Positions 55,358 to 64,000 of a stretch of 64,000 bases of DNA are shown here, piece by piece. This DNA is from Agrypnia vestita (Eukaryota > Arthropoda > Insecta > Trichoptera > Phryganeidae), in contig JADDOH010010121.1 of the NCBI GenBank assembly GCA_016648135.1, forward strand, positions 1-64,000. Direction: 5' to 3'. A model generated the notes under the pieces. The model worked only from the letters and a program-made list of their open reading frames with translations. It ran no database searches and was not told where the DNA came from. Numbering within the stretch: the stretch's first letter is position 1; each line of letters opens with the position of its first letter. Position numbers and translations under genes: made by a program.

Positions 55358-55450
55358 GTTAGGCGTAGTGGTCTAGTGGTTAAAGCACTCACTTAGTGAT
55401 TTAGTTGGTCGAGGGTCTCATTCTAAGAGACCAGAAAGTTAGTCCTAGTG
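55358..55450 (+). mobile_element. tRNA-like SINE head, family E, copy 2
   Basis: TGGTCTAGTGGTTAAAGCAC, ACTTAGTGATTTAG and TCGAGGGTCTC align with the minus-strand head at 39.5 kb. Strongly decayed B box. Confidence 0.5.
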
Positions 55451-55891
55451 CACTCGTTAATTTTAGTTTGTAAAAAGTAAGAATTTTCAAGCGGCAGGTA
55501 TTCCGTGAATGCATTTTTATTTTAAAAAACAATCACAAAAATAGTATTCTTCCTTTCAAAAGACATCAAAAATAGGATGTCCTTTGAAGCATTGTAAAGT
55601 AGCGCCCTGGTCCTGAAGGACTTTTGTTCATTTTATATTCTTTGTTCTGCCGTAACTTATGATGAAGGTCTCATTTATTTGTTATGAAAACTGGAACGGA
55701 AATATCTCCGTTAGAAACAGAATTGTGTATAATGATAATAAAGGCTCTACAAAGACAATCAAAAATATCATTGCACGCACGCAATGATCAAATAAAAAGA
55801 ACAAATGGCTTTATCAAATAATGTATCATTGTTAATTTAAAAATATATATAATGCTTTAACTACATTCATTAATTGTAATACGTCAACCGG

Positions 55892-55919
55892 TTTCCATAC
55901 CACTGAATCTTCATCAGGA
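55892..55919 (-). other. Hammerhead-like module, PLE end
   Basis: The minus strand has CTGATGA, spacer A, GATTCAGTGGTATG, then GAAAC and CGGTTGACG. Shares GAAACCGGTTG with the 56.7-kb palindrome. Weak stem. Confidence 0.45.
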
Positions 55920-56359
55920 CGAACGTACTCCTTAAATTAAATGTATGTTAAGGATTCAAATGCCAGGTAGAGGGGTGGCCTTATTCGTTGTGTGAGTGTG
56001 GTGTGAAAATTAATAGGGAGACATTAGAATGGGGAGTATTTGTTGAATTCAATTAAGCACAACATAATTATATTATATTTAGTTTAAAGGCACTTTTTGA
56101 TTTCTAACATTTTTAAATAATCTAGTGCGGCATATCTCTAAAATATGGTATAATATTATTACTAAGGTACGTATCTTAGGTGTTCCTTAATTCTAATATT
56201 AAAACATCATGTCATGTTTTACCTATCTTTGTAGAATCATGACCAATCATTGCAATAAGGTTTATTTATAATGTAATGATTTAATGGATCGACTTTACCT
56301 TAAGGATATAATTAAGAAATTTCTTCTTCAAATGTAGCAAATTTATTTTGTGGTAACAT

Positions 56360-56490
56360 AATTATAATTAATATAAATTAACTTTGTTTAAACCACTTAT
56401 TTATTGAAAAAAAAATCAACATAAACATTATGTTGATTTTTTTTCAATAAATAGTGGTTTAAACAAAGTTAATTTATATTAATTATAATT
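56360..56490. repeat. 64-bp-arm palindrome related to PLE ends
   Basis: Near-perfect inverted arms around a three-base centre. The arm contains CTTTGTTTAAACCAC and TTTATTG, close to the arm of the next palindrome, so it is probably a truncated version of the same end-to-end structure. Confidence 0.7.
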
Positions 56491-56642
56491 AAGAAATTAC
56501 CTGTTATTACAATTTGATAAATTTTTAGCTACCTTTTCCGAAAGATTGTTTACATTATATACCTATAACATGTTCATAATTATTATTTGTTAGTCTATTG
56601 AAGGAGTATATTAATATTTATTTATATAGTATATGAATTATG

Positions 56643-56851
56643 ATTAAAATAAATAAACACTTTACTTTGTATTAAACCACGATTTATTGTCGTGCCAACC
56701 GATTTCGCTTAAACTTAAGCTTCATCAGGGCAACTTAATAACTTAATAACAGTTATTAAGTTGCCCTGATGAAGTTTAAGTTTAAGCGAAACCGGTTGGC
56801 ACAATAATAAATCGTGGTTTAATACAAAGTAAAGTGTTTATTTATTTTAAT
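56643..56851. mobile_element. Tail-to-tail PLE-end palindrome with two hammerhead-like modules
   Basis: Arms of about 100 bp are inverted copies, with a seven-base centre (56744-56750). Each arm holds CTGATGA, a stem and GAAA: minus-strand 56702-56729 (stem GCTTAA/TTAAGC, six perfect pairs) and plus-strand 56765-56792. The arms differ by a few changes, so the structure is not a cloning or assembly copy of one arm. Confidence 0.7.
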
Positions 56852-57039
56852 ATGTCAAACCACAAAGTTATTGCTTTCTACCAAAGTGAATTATGATTGT
56901 TTGTTTTTCAGTTAACATTTTATCTATAAAATCAAAGACGCAATCGTTATTTATGGCTACTTGTTAATTTTTTGTAATGTCATTGGTATATTTACTAAAC
57001 CATAAATCATTGAGCAGAGTGAATTGTACTTGAAAATAC

Positions 57040-57686
57040 TTAAATATTGTAAAATTCGATTATTCGCAGATGATGCGCTAGTATACTTCTCAGAAGACAA
57101 CACATATAGAAATCATAAACAAACTAAACCTTGACCTTAATCAAATATCAATATGACTGAAAATAAATAGATTGAAACTAAATATCAACAAAAAAAAAGA
57201 AATAAACTTCGCAAATAAGAGAATACCAGATGCACCAACAATAATTATCGATGGGGAAACAATAAAAAAAACAACTGATATAAAATACTTGGGAATAGAA
57301 TCAAGGAAAAGTTGAATTTATAAATAATAAATTAAACTTTTTATTGAACACTAATTATGTGACAAAAAATAGCAAAACGAATTTCACTCTTGGGAAGAAT
57401 CAGAAGATATATTAAAACAAAATCGTGCAAAAATATATATATAATACATAGTCCCCCACATCAACTACTTCAGCAGTATACTATTTCTGGAAAATGAAGA
57501 AGAATTAAAAAAATTAACAATACTCCAAAATAAAGCATTAAGAATTATACTAAAAAGAAATCGATACACAAGAATCAAAGTGATGTTAGAAAGCTTACAA
57601 ATAATGAAATTTAATGTACTTCTATTTATATATAAAATTATTAATGGACACAACAATACAATTGAATTATTAAAAAAAATTATATA
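57040..57686 (+). pseudogene. LINE reverse transcriptase, decayed (FADD)
   Basis: Across several frames: KIRLFADDALVYFSED (palm active site), LKLNINKKKEI, DIKYLGIE, AKRISLLGRIRRYIKTKSCK, PHINYFSSILFLENEEE, LKKLTILQNKALRIILK, MLESLQIMKFNVLLFIYK. This is the back half of a non-LTR reverse transcriptase. Broken by stops and frameshifts. It stops where the foldback element begins. Confidence 0.8.
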
Positions 57687-58367
57687 AACTTTGTGATTGG
57701 ACATAATTTTTTTATTCTTAAAGTAGGTAATACAATGATTTTTATATTTCCTAATATACATGATTATTTGGTAAACATTAATAACCTCGCAGGACAATAT
57801 TCCTGGCTTCATTATGAGTCAAAAATGTTGAAGCTATCATGACCTAATATTATTAGTTATGGAGGTATGCGACATCAAAGTTTGCATTTTTTTTTCAATA
57901 TTTCTGACATACTTTTTACAAAACGTTGAAGAATCACTACAGCAATTTATATCGGTTACGAAAAGTTCATTCGTTTCAATAAAAGTTAAATAAAATAATA
58001 AAAACCTTCAAAAAATTCCAATGGGAATGTTTTCCAATTGGAATTCGAAGGTTTTTAATATTTTATTTAATTTGTATTAAAGGTAATGAATTTTTCATAT
58101 TCGATATAAGTTACTGTAATGATAGTCCAGCGTTCTACAAAAAATAAGTCAGAAATATTGAAAAAAATGCAAACTTTGATGTCGCATATCTCCTTAACTA
58201 TTGATATTAGTTCATAATAGCTTGAACATTTTCGACTCATAATCAAAGCAGGAATATTGTCCTGCGAGATTATTAATGTTTTCCAAATAACCCTGTATAT
58301 TAGGAAATATAAAAATCATTGTATTACCTACTTTAAGAATAAAAAAATTATGTCCAATCACAAAGTT
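57687..58367. mobile_element. 681-bp foldback element
   Basis: Two ~330-bp arms are imperfect inverted copies. The outer end is AACTTTGTGATTGGACATAA; the inner part has CGACATCAAAGTTTGCATTT. Centre near 58027. No coding region. Fragments are at 45.94-46.13 kb and 63.84-64.00 kb, and the outer end recurs near 29.11 kb. It sits at the broken end of the LINE at 57.0-57.7 kb. Confidence 0.75.
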
Positions 58368-58780
58368 AACGCTATAAACAAAAAAAATATATTGTGAAAT
58401 CTAAATATTTAAAAAAACTCAATAAGTCAATAAATTATTGAAATATTTTAATGATATTTTCTCAGTGTGACTTAATAAAATTGTGTATGTCCCGCGACCC
58501 CTCAAGGCACGCGAAGCTTTATCGGTTAATGTTTTAATTTATATTTTGTTTATTTATTTATTATTTGAAATAAATTATTGATACTCCTATGTGGATAAAA
58601 CAAACAGGCCATATCATGCTGGGTCAGGCGGCCACGAATCCAAAGGGTTTCAATGCAGGGTGACCAAACGTATTCCATGCGATAGTATTGCTTGAGAAAT
58701 ATTTTTATTTTTGAATAACATAAATTAATATAATAATAAATAAAGGTATTGCGAATACTTATAACAAAACCGTATATATC

Positions 58781-59314
58781 GAGGGTAGAAAAGGGCGTTA
58801 GTGATTATTTAGAACTTCGCAGGAGAGCAAAAAAAAGTTCCGTCAATCTTATTTTGTCAATGTTTCTTTTATTATTAAATGATTTTCATATTTGTGTATC
58901 CAAAACACACATGAAAATCATTTAATAATAAAAGAAATATTGACAAAATCAGATTGAGAAAATTATTTATGGTTTTTGTGTTTAATTTGTAGAACTCCAT
59001 ATTTATTTTTATCGAAATTTAAAATAAATTAAATTTTAATAAATATTATTATTAAGTTCTACGGGTTAAGTATTTTTATGTGTTACAGCTGTTTCGGCTT
59101 GTAAGGCCATTATCAAATGTTTGATAATGGCCTTACAAGCCGAAACAGCTGTAACACATAAAAATACTTAACCCGTAGAACTTAATAATAATATTTATTA
59201 AAATTTAATTTATTTTATATTTCGCTAAAAAAAAAAAAAAGATTGAGAAAACGTTATTTTGCTCTCCTGTGAAGTTCGAAAATATCACTAACGCTCTTTT
59301 GGCTTTCTACCCTC
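58781..59314. mobile_element. Composite inverted-repeat element holding two palindromes
   Basis: Outer arms 58781-58855 and 59240-59314 are inverted copies (GAGGGTAGAAAAGGGCGTTA on the left). Between them are a ~105-bp palindrome (58848-58953) and the 212-bp palindrome at 59013-59224. Confidence 0.65.
59013..59224. repeat. 212-bp near-perfect palindrome with two PLE-type modules
   Basis: Arms of 105 bp with one visible mismatch and a two-base centre. Each arm holds TTGATAA, spacer T, GGC...GCC stem and GAAAC, then AGCTGTAACACATAAAAA. The modules point away from the centre (minus-strand 59091-59117, plus-strand 59120-59146). Confidence 0.85.
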
Positions 59315-59454
59315 CATATGGTCTATTAACATTAAAAATATAAAGTATTTTTTTAACCACAGTAGATCGAAATTTTTTTATTATGATGTACACTATTTAT
59401 ATGTTTTTCATGTTTACTGTTTTACTTGACATTAGGATGTTTTATATTGTATCG

Positions 59455-59660
59455 AGATGATTGCGTACTGTCAAAGCCTCTCGAGGACAACAACACGATC
59501 AAAATCCCTCCGAACATTCCATAACATTCTGGTATGCCCTACAACACACGGGTAACATCTGGAACAATCTGGAAGTGACTGGGATATTCTCGCAAATACT
59601 AGTAATGTATAGAATAGTCTCGAAGGTTTAAAATACTAACGTGTCTCATATAAAAGGTGG
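59455..59660 (+). repeat. Possible repeat Z-like segment with TATA box
   Basis: CCTCTCGAGGACAACAACAC, a run of ACATTCTGG-type words and CATATAAAAGGTGGATCC recall the CTCGA part of repeat Z and an LTR promoter. Weak. Confidence 0.25.
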
Positions 59661-59855
59661 ATCCAGTACCGCTGAGAGATCATGATTAACCGTTTTGACG
59701 TTTAACCGACGCAACTTAACCAGCGATAAAGCCAACCGCAGTGTTACCAATGCGTAAATTAATCGAAACGACAAATATCGAGCGACGTATTTACGTGCGA
59801 GAATCAAATAGAATAAAATCCCAAAATGCAATACAAAAAAATATCAATAAAATTT

Positions 59856-60170
59856 CATATACTCAGGCATAAAATTTTTTAACGATCTTCCAATCGAAAT
59901 AAAAAATGTAAAGAATAAAAAACAATTGATAAAAATTAAGAGAACATCTCAATAAACACCATTGCCCTCAAAATCAAAAACATTTCACTCCACTACTTCA
60001 TCCCATATATATAATATAATGTAAAATAATTATATGTAATAATGCAAAGTACCTCGTCTGAGCACAAAAGCAATGCTCTGAAATGGAGAGGTACTATGTA
60101 TAACACAATTATATAAATTATGTATTTTATTGTTTTAATAGACTAGAAATAAAATTAAATAAAAATTGTA
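59856..60170 (+). pseudogene. LINE C-terminal end
   Basis: YSGIKFFNDLPIEIKNVKNK followed by KQLIKIK matches the common end (YNxLPxEIK) of non-LTR reverse transcriptases. An AT-rich 3' UTR with AATGCTCTGAAATGGAGAGG follows. It may be the 3' end of the LINE broken at 57.69 kb. Confidence 0.6.
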
Positions 60171-60429
60171 ATATAAAAAAGAATATTCTAGCAAGTGATA
60201 ACAAAGTGTTTCACAGACGAGTGATAAATTGCGAAATAATGTGAATTAAAGGATATTGCTTAAATTTAATTCATGTGGTATATATTAAAATATTTATTAA
60301 ATTGTTTATTGTCATACACATAGGACCTCGTGGATACACTAATAAGTCACATTTTCGGAATTTTTTTGATATTGCGATTTCATACCCCACATATAATTTT
60401 TGGGGTGGATTTAAATTTCATGTATGGTG

Positions 60430-60645
60430 TGACGTTGCAAGATGATTTGCGAGCCCGCCTGTAAGAGTGGTCACCCCGCCTAGCGCCACGGAGCGCGGCG
60501 GTGCGTGTCGCCAGTAAAGGGCTCCGCCGACGTGTCGATGCTGTGCTTTAATTCATTCCACATCGTGAATTATTGTCGCCCTACAGATGTCCACAGGCCG
60601 TCCACGGCGGACGAACAACGAACGCCGAACCCACCTTATTCCCTA
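60430..60645. promoter_or_regulatory. GC-rich island 9
   Basis: GC-rich, non-repetitive (GCCACGGAGCGCGGCGGTGC near 60484). No coding frame. Candidate conserved non-coding element. Confidence 0.3.
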
Positions 60646-60664
60646 GAATCGAAAAAGTACTCTT

Positions 60665-61305
60665 TCATAGTGGTGGATTACTGAGTACTGAGAGCTCTTT
60701 ACAACTCCTTGGTGCGAAGTAGACTCGAGAGTAGCTCGATGATCTGGGGGCCACATGAGAGCAAGTACTCTCTTGTGGTGGAGAAAGTCCAAAGAAAGTT
60801 CTGAGATATCTCTACATGAGAGAGTACGGGCATTATCCTTGGCTTTACCCAACCGAGTTTCTCCGGGGTATGCTTGGCTACAATAGTGTAGAGACTAGAA
60901 GGAATGTGTATTTAATTACACATTTTTATCGATTGTTGCGCGGTATGATCAATAATACTGAAATTATGCATAGCATTGGTTTGTATGTTCCTGATAATTG
61001 CCTTAGACATCGTCAGCACAGATTGTTTCACATTCGAATATACAGGATCAACCTGCCGATGGTTATGCCTGTTGGAAGAGCTACAGCTATGCTGAACAAT
61101 ATCGCTTTGGACATTGATTTGTTCCATATCTCTGAGAGAGTTTTCCGAAGCAGGATTCTCCTACACATTTGATATGAATATGTGTGTTAATTAAAACATT
61201 TTATAAACTCCTCATTTATAACATTTTCGACTTGAATGTACTTTTGTTATGTAAATGTTATATACAAAAATAAAATTGAATTGAAATTGAAAAAAATTGA
61301 ATTGC
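60665..61305 (+). pseudogene. LINE reverse transcriptase C-terminal region with TTGAAA-type tail, copy 2
   Basis: ALYNSLVRSRLESSSMIWGP, KVQRKF, stop, then an open stretch from about 60816: MREYGHYPWLYPTEFLRGML, RRNVYLITHFYRLLRGMI, VPDNCLRHRQHRLF, ISERVFRSRILLHI and stop at 61170. The first part is the LxRSxLEYxxxxW block of non-LTR reverse transcriptases. A 3' UTR and an ATTGAATTGAAATTGAAA tail follow. One internal stop near 60803. A shorter sister is at 48.1 kb. Confidence 0.8.
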
Positions 61306-61329
61306 TAGCCGGTTATACAATAACCGTTA

Positions 61330-61540
61330 TCTAAGATATGTATCTGGTTGTATCGATGACAGGTAACTGTTAATACACCATTTGACGGGCATCAGTCCTG
61401 GAGAACAGTTACATTTCAGTTATATCATCTCTAATCGTCAAAACAATCAGATATGAAACTCGTGCATAACCGATTAAAATAACGTTTTGACCATCATTAC
61501 TCTTTTAACTACCAACGCAAAATTCTACAAACATACGTCG
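61330..61540. mobile_element. MITE Y, copy 1
   Basis: Imperfect inverted arms (TATCTGGTTGTATCGATGAC, GGTAACTG and the complement) with right flank CCGATTAAAATAACGTTTTG. The second copy is at 62.4 kb. Confidence 0.5.
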
Positions 61541-62397
61541 TATTTCATTCACAGTAAGATGCTATCGATTATTTTTACCATAATACCAAAATCTTCTAAA
61601 TATAGAGTGTGACACACAATCAGCGCGTGGCTCAGGCAACACGCAAAGGTCACCCCACCAAATTGCACGGTCTTGAGATTTTTATAAATTATTATTATTT
61701 TAATAATATTTATTTTTAGGTTTAAGCGAATAATGTCGACTTAAAAAAAAAAGATTTTCTATTGATGAATTTTCAGCTTTAAAAACTTGCAATTATTGTG
61801 TCCCGTGATTTTTTACGGATGTACGGCAAATTAAGATTAAAATAAACATTACGAAAACTTTATTAGAACCAACCACGTCGTAATATGAAAATAAAAAAGG
61901 ACTTGTGTTATTTATGTAATTTCATATGAAGATTCTATCGCCATCAGAGTCTGAAACTTGTTCATATTCATTGTCGGATTATTCTGAATCATAAAATAAT
62001 ATTTATCATAGTATATGTCATATTTATATAAATAAAAATAATAAATATTAATAATAAAATAATAATCATTCTTCCTATAAAATACCACCTTCTGTGGCAT
62101 CACTTCGTCTAAGCATTTGTCATACGATATTTATTCAAAAGTATTCCAAGATTGTCTCCATGCACTTAACGCCGATTCTGCATTCTCCTTACCAGAAGCT
62201 GTCAAGGGAAGGTTGTCGGTCCATGCCAGGATTTCTTAGATTCCTTACCTAACCTAGGTGCCCAAAGTATCGACATGGTGTTTCCAGGTTTCCTAGACAA
62301 TCACCGATGACCATTCAAGACCAATTTCTCCTCGTAAATCTTTGTTGATTTTTATTGTAATTTAGTCTGGGGTCTTTTATCTATCTGTTTTCTCTCC

Positions 62398-62585
62398 CAA
62401 GTTATTTGAGATTTGTATCTGATTGTATCGAAGACTGGTAACTGATATTTCGAAATTCTACGGGCAACCAACCTTTGGTTCTAGATAATAGTTATATCTC
62501 AGTTACCAATCATCGATACAATCAATTACAAATTTCAAATAACAGTGCCATGTGTAGTCGATTGAAATAGCGTATTGACCGTTGC
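62398..62585. mobile_element. MITE Y, copy 2
   Basis: Arms 62400-62444 and 62498-62543 are inverted copies starting GTTATTTGAGATTTGTATCT. The right flank TCGATTGAAATAGCGTATTG matches that of copy 1, so the element extends past the visible hairpin. Confidence 0.55.
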
Positions 62586-62824
62586 TGCAAAAAAATTCAT
62601 TTTGGAAATAGTTCCTCTAGTAAACTTATATAGAGTTCTATTCTGAGTTCTTCCTTATTGCATTAATTTTCAAACGATTGAATAATATTACTCCTGCTAC
62701 TCCACTACATATAGATAACTCATTGCGGCAGTCTGGATTCTTGTTCATACCTTTTCCGTGCCAATAAATACAATTTTAAATTTCCATTTTATTTTGTCAT
62801 AGTAGGTATTCTTTCTTTTTCCGA

Positions 62825-63125
62825 TTTAGATGGAGTATAAAGGTATGGAAGTCTTTGATAGCAAAGTCATACGAGGAACGTATTGTATAAATAACATATA
62901 TACAACTTCCAAAAATTTGACAGATGTGGTTGTTAACATGGGTTGAATTGGGAACGTTATATTGTATAAAGTGATCACCTAAATAAGATAGGTGGTACTC
63001 CCTATAAACACCCAAAGAATTCCATACCTATTTTCCTATATAAATAGCTTGGTCACTATAATATATCTTGATGATAATCCCTCTGGGGACAAAATCCAGT
63101 ATTGTATTCTTGAAAAAATTCAACA
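62825..63125 (+). repeat. Dispersed repeat X, copy G (decayed)
   Basis: Plus-oriented, with GGTTGAATTGGGAACGTT, AAAGTGATCACCTAAATAAG, AATCCCTCTGGGGACAAAAT and TGTATTCTTG-like terminus. The most diverged copy. Confidence 0.5.
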
Positions 63126-63129
63126 TATT

Positions 63130-63835
63130 AAAAATATACTGAATATATTAAAAAAAGAGTTAAATGTTCGCCCGGTGTGGACACACTTGTGTTCATGTTA
63201 CAGATCAAAACGCATTCTTCGTCTTGTTTGCTGTAGACATCTTGCCAACCCTTTCGACACCGATGATAAATAATATCTCAGATGTAATTTATTTTCCTTA
63301 TTAATATTTTTGGAACGAACCTAAGTAAAGGCTTTTCGAGATTAGCCACCCGCGGGGTCGCGCTATGAAGCGTTCCATTTTCAATCAAACGTTTTGAAAG
63401 GTTCTACCTAGTAAGAAGACGATGGGATTCAAATATAACACATAATTTTATTTTTGTAATTTTGAAGGCATTTAAAGATCCTTAAATCGTGTTTTTATAC
63501 AATAAATATAGTCATTAGAGATTTGTTATGTTTATAACAAATTTGCCATTATCATTTCGATTTCTCAGAGAAAATTAACTTTCAGGTACAAGAATTATGA
63601 ATGTACATTAAAGAGTGGTGTAGATTTTATGAAAAACCATCAAATTGATTACTGTTATATTATTGATGGAATTAGCATTAACTTTATAGAGATTATTCGT
63701 AAGATCTTCAAAATAGATGGAATAAAACTATGTTTATTTTATATGAGTTTAACTATGTGTATATTATATAGTAGTAAGGTAAATACTTTCTTCTACTCTA
63801 TCAATTATTTAACTTATATCAATTATGAAAATTAA
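63130..63835. other. Intergenic, no gene recognised
   Basis: No repeat partner or domain-bearing frame seen. The open frame at 63629-63835 is AT-driven. Confidence 0.45.
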
Positions 63836-64000
63836 TTTGCTTCAATACAACTCAAATAAAATGATAAAAAATCTATTTTCAACTTTTACAAGGTTTTATC
63901 ATTTTATTCAACGTGTATTAATGCGAACGAATTTTTCATATTCGATATAAGTTAATGTAATAATAGTTCAACTTTTTACAGAAAGCCAGAAATATTGAAA
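63836..64000 (+). mobile_element. Foldback element fragment cut by window edge
   Basis: GAATTTTTCATATTCGATAT, AAGTTAATGTAATAATAGTTC and CCAGAAATATTGAAA match the right arm of the 57.7-58.4 kb foldback from its centre outward. It continues past base 64000. Confidence 0.65.

Overview
This is a repeat-rich, AT-rich piece of an insect nuclear genome, most likely a moth or butterfly (Lepidoptera). The grounds are a spliced protein gene with GT-AG introns, a full-length D,D34D mariner, several tRNA-derived SINE families, many 5'-truncated non-LTR retrotransposons with simple-repeat tails, Penelope-like element (PLE) debris, and frequent short GGTACCTAC palindromes of a kind I associate with lepidopteran DNA. 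The order is inference; no tree or database search was possible.

Only one host gene can be supported. The left 4.3 kb carries the 5' part of a DHX34-type DEAH-box RNA helicase on the minus strand. Five coding exons (about 446 codons) give an Arg/Ser-rich N terminus, then motif I, Ia, Ib, II (DEIH) and III. The gene runs off the left edge. Its introns hold a PLE endonuclease remnant, a pogo-type MITE, a SINE and a LINE fragment.

From about 4.3 kb to the right end I find no host gene with firm support. The stretch is a mosaic. (1) LINE 3' fragments at 5.5, 16.1, 21.7, 28.7, 29.3, 30.2-31.5, 32.1, 46.2, 48.1, 50.2, 51.8, 57.0-57.7, 59.9 and 60.7-61.3 kb. (2) Five tRNA-like SINE groups. (3) An intact mariner at 33.1-34.4 kb. 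(4) MITEs of the PIF/Harbinger, hAT, TA-target and AATT-target types. (5) A many-copy unclassified repeat, here called X, at 13.4-15.3, 22.5-24.4, 36.0 and 62.8 kb. (6) Another dispersed repeat, called Z, at 8.6, 47.1, 49.1, 50.6 and possibly 59.5 kb. (7) Large foldback palindromes at 56-59 kb. (8) A set of GC-rich islands that look single-copy and may be conserved regulatory elements of a neighbouring gene.

The most interesting pattern is a small module seen at least 13 times on both strands: a CTGATGA-like box, one spacer base, a hairpin of variable sequence, then GAAAC. It resembles the conserved core of a hammerhead ribozyme. At 17.6 kb it sits about 100 bp after a PLE GIY-YIG remnant, so the set probably marks PLE 3' ends. 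Two copies form near-perfect tail-to-tail palindromes. I could not identify the third strand and cleavage site needed for a complete ribozyme, so self-cleavage is a hypothesis only.
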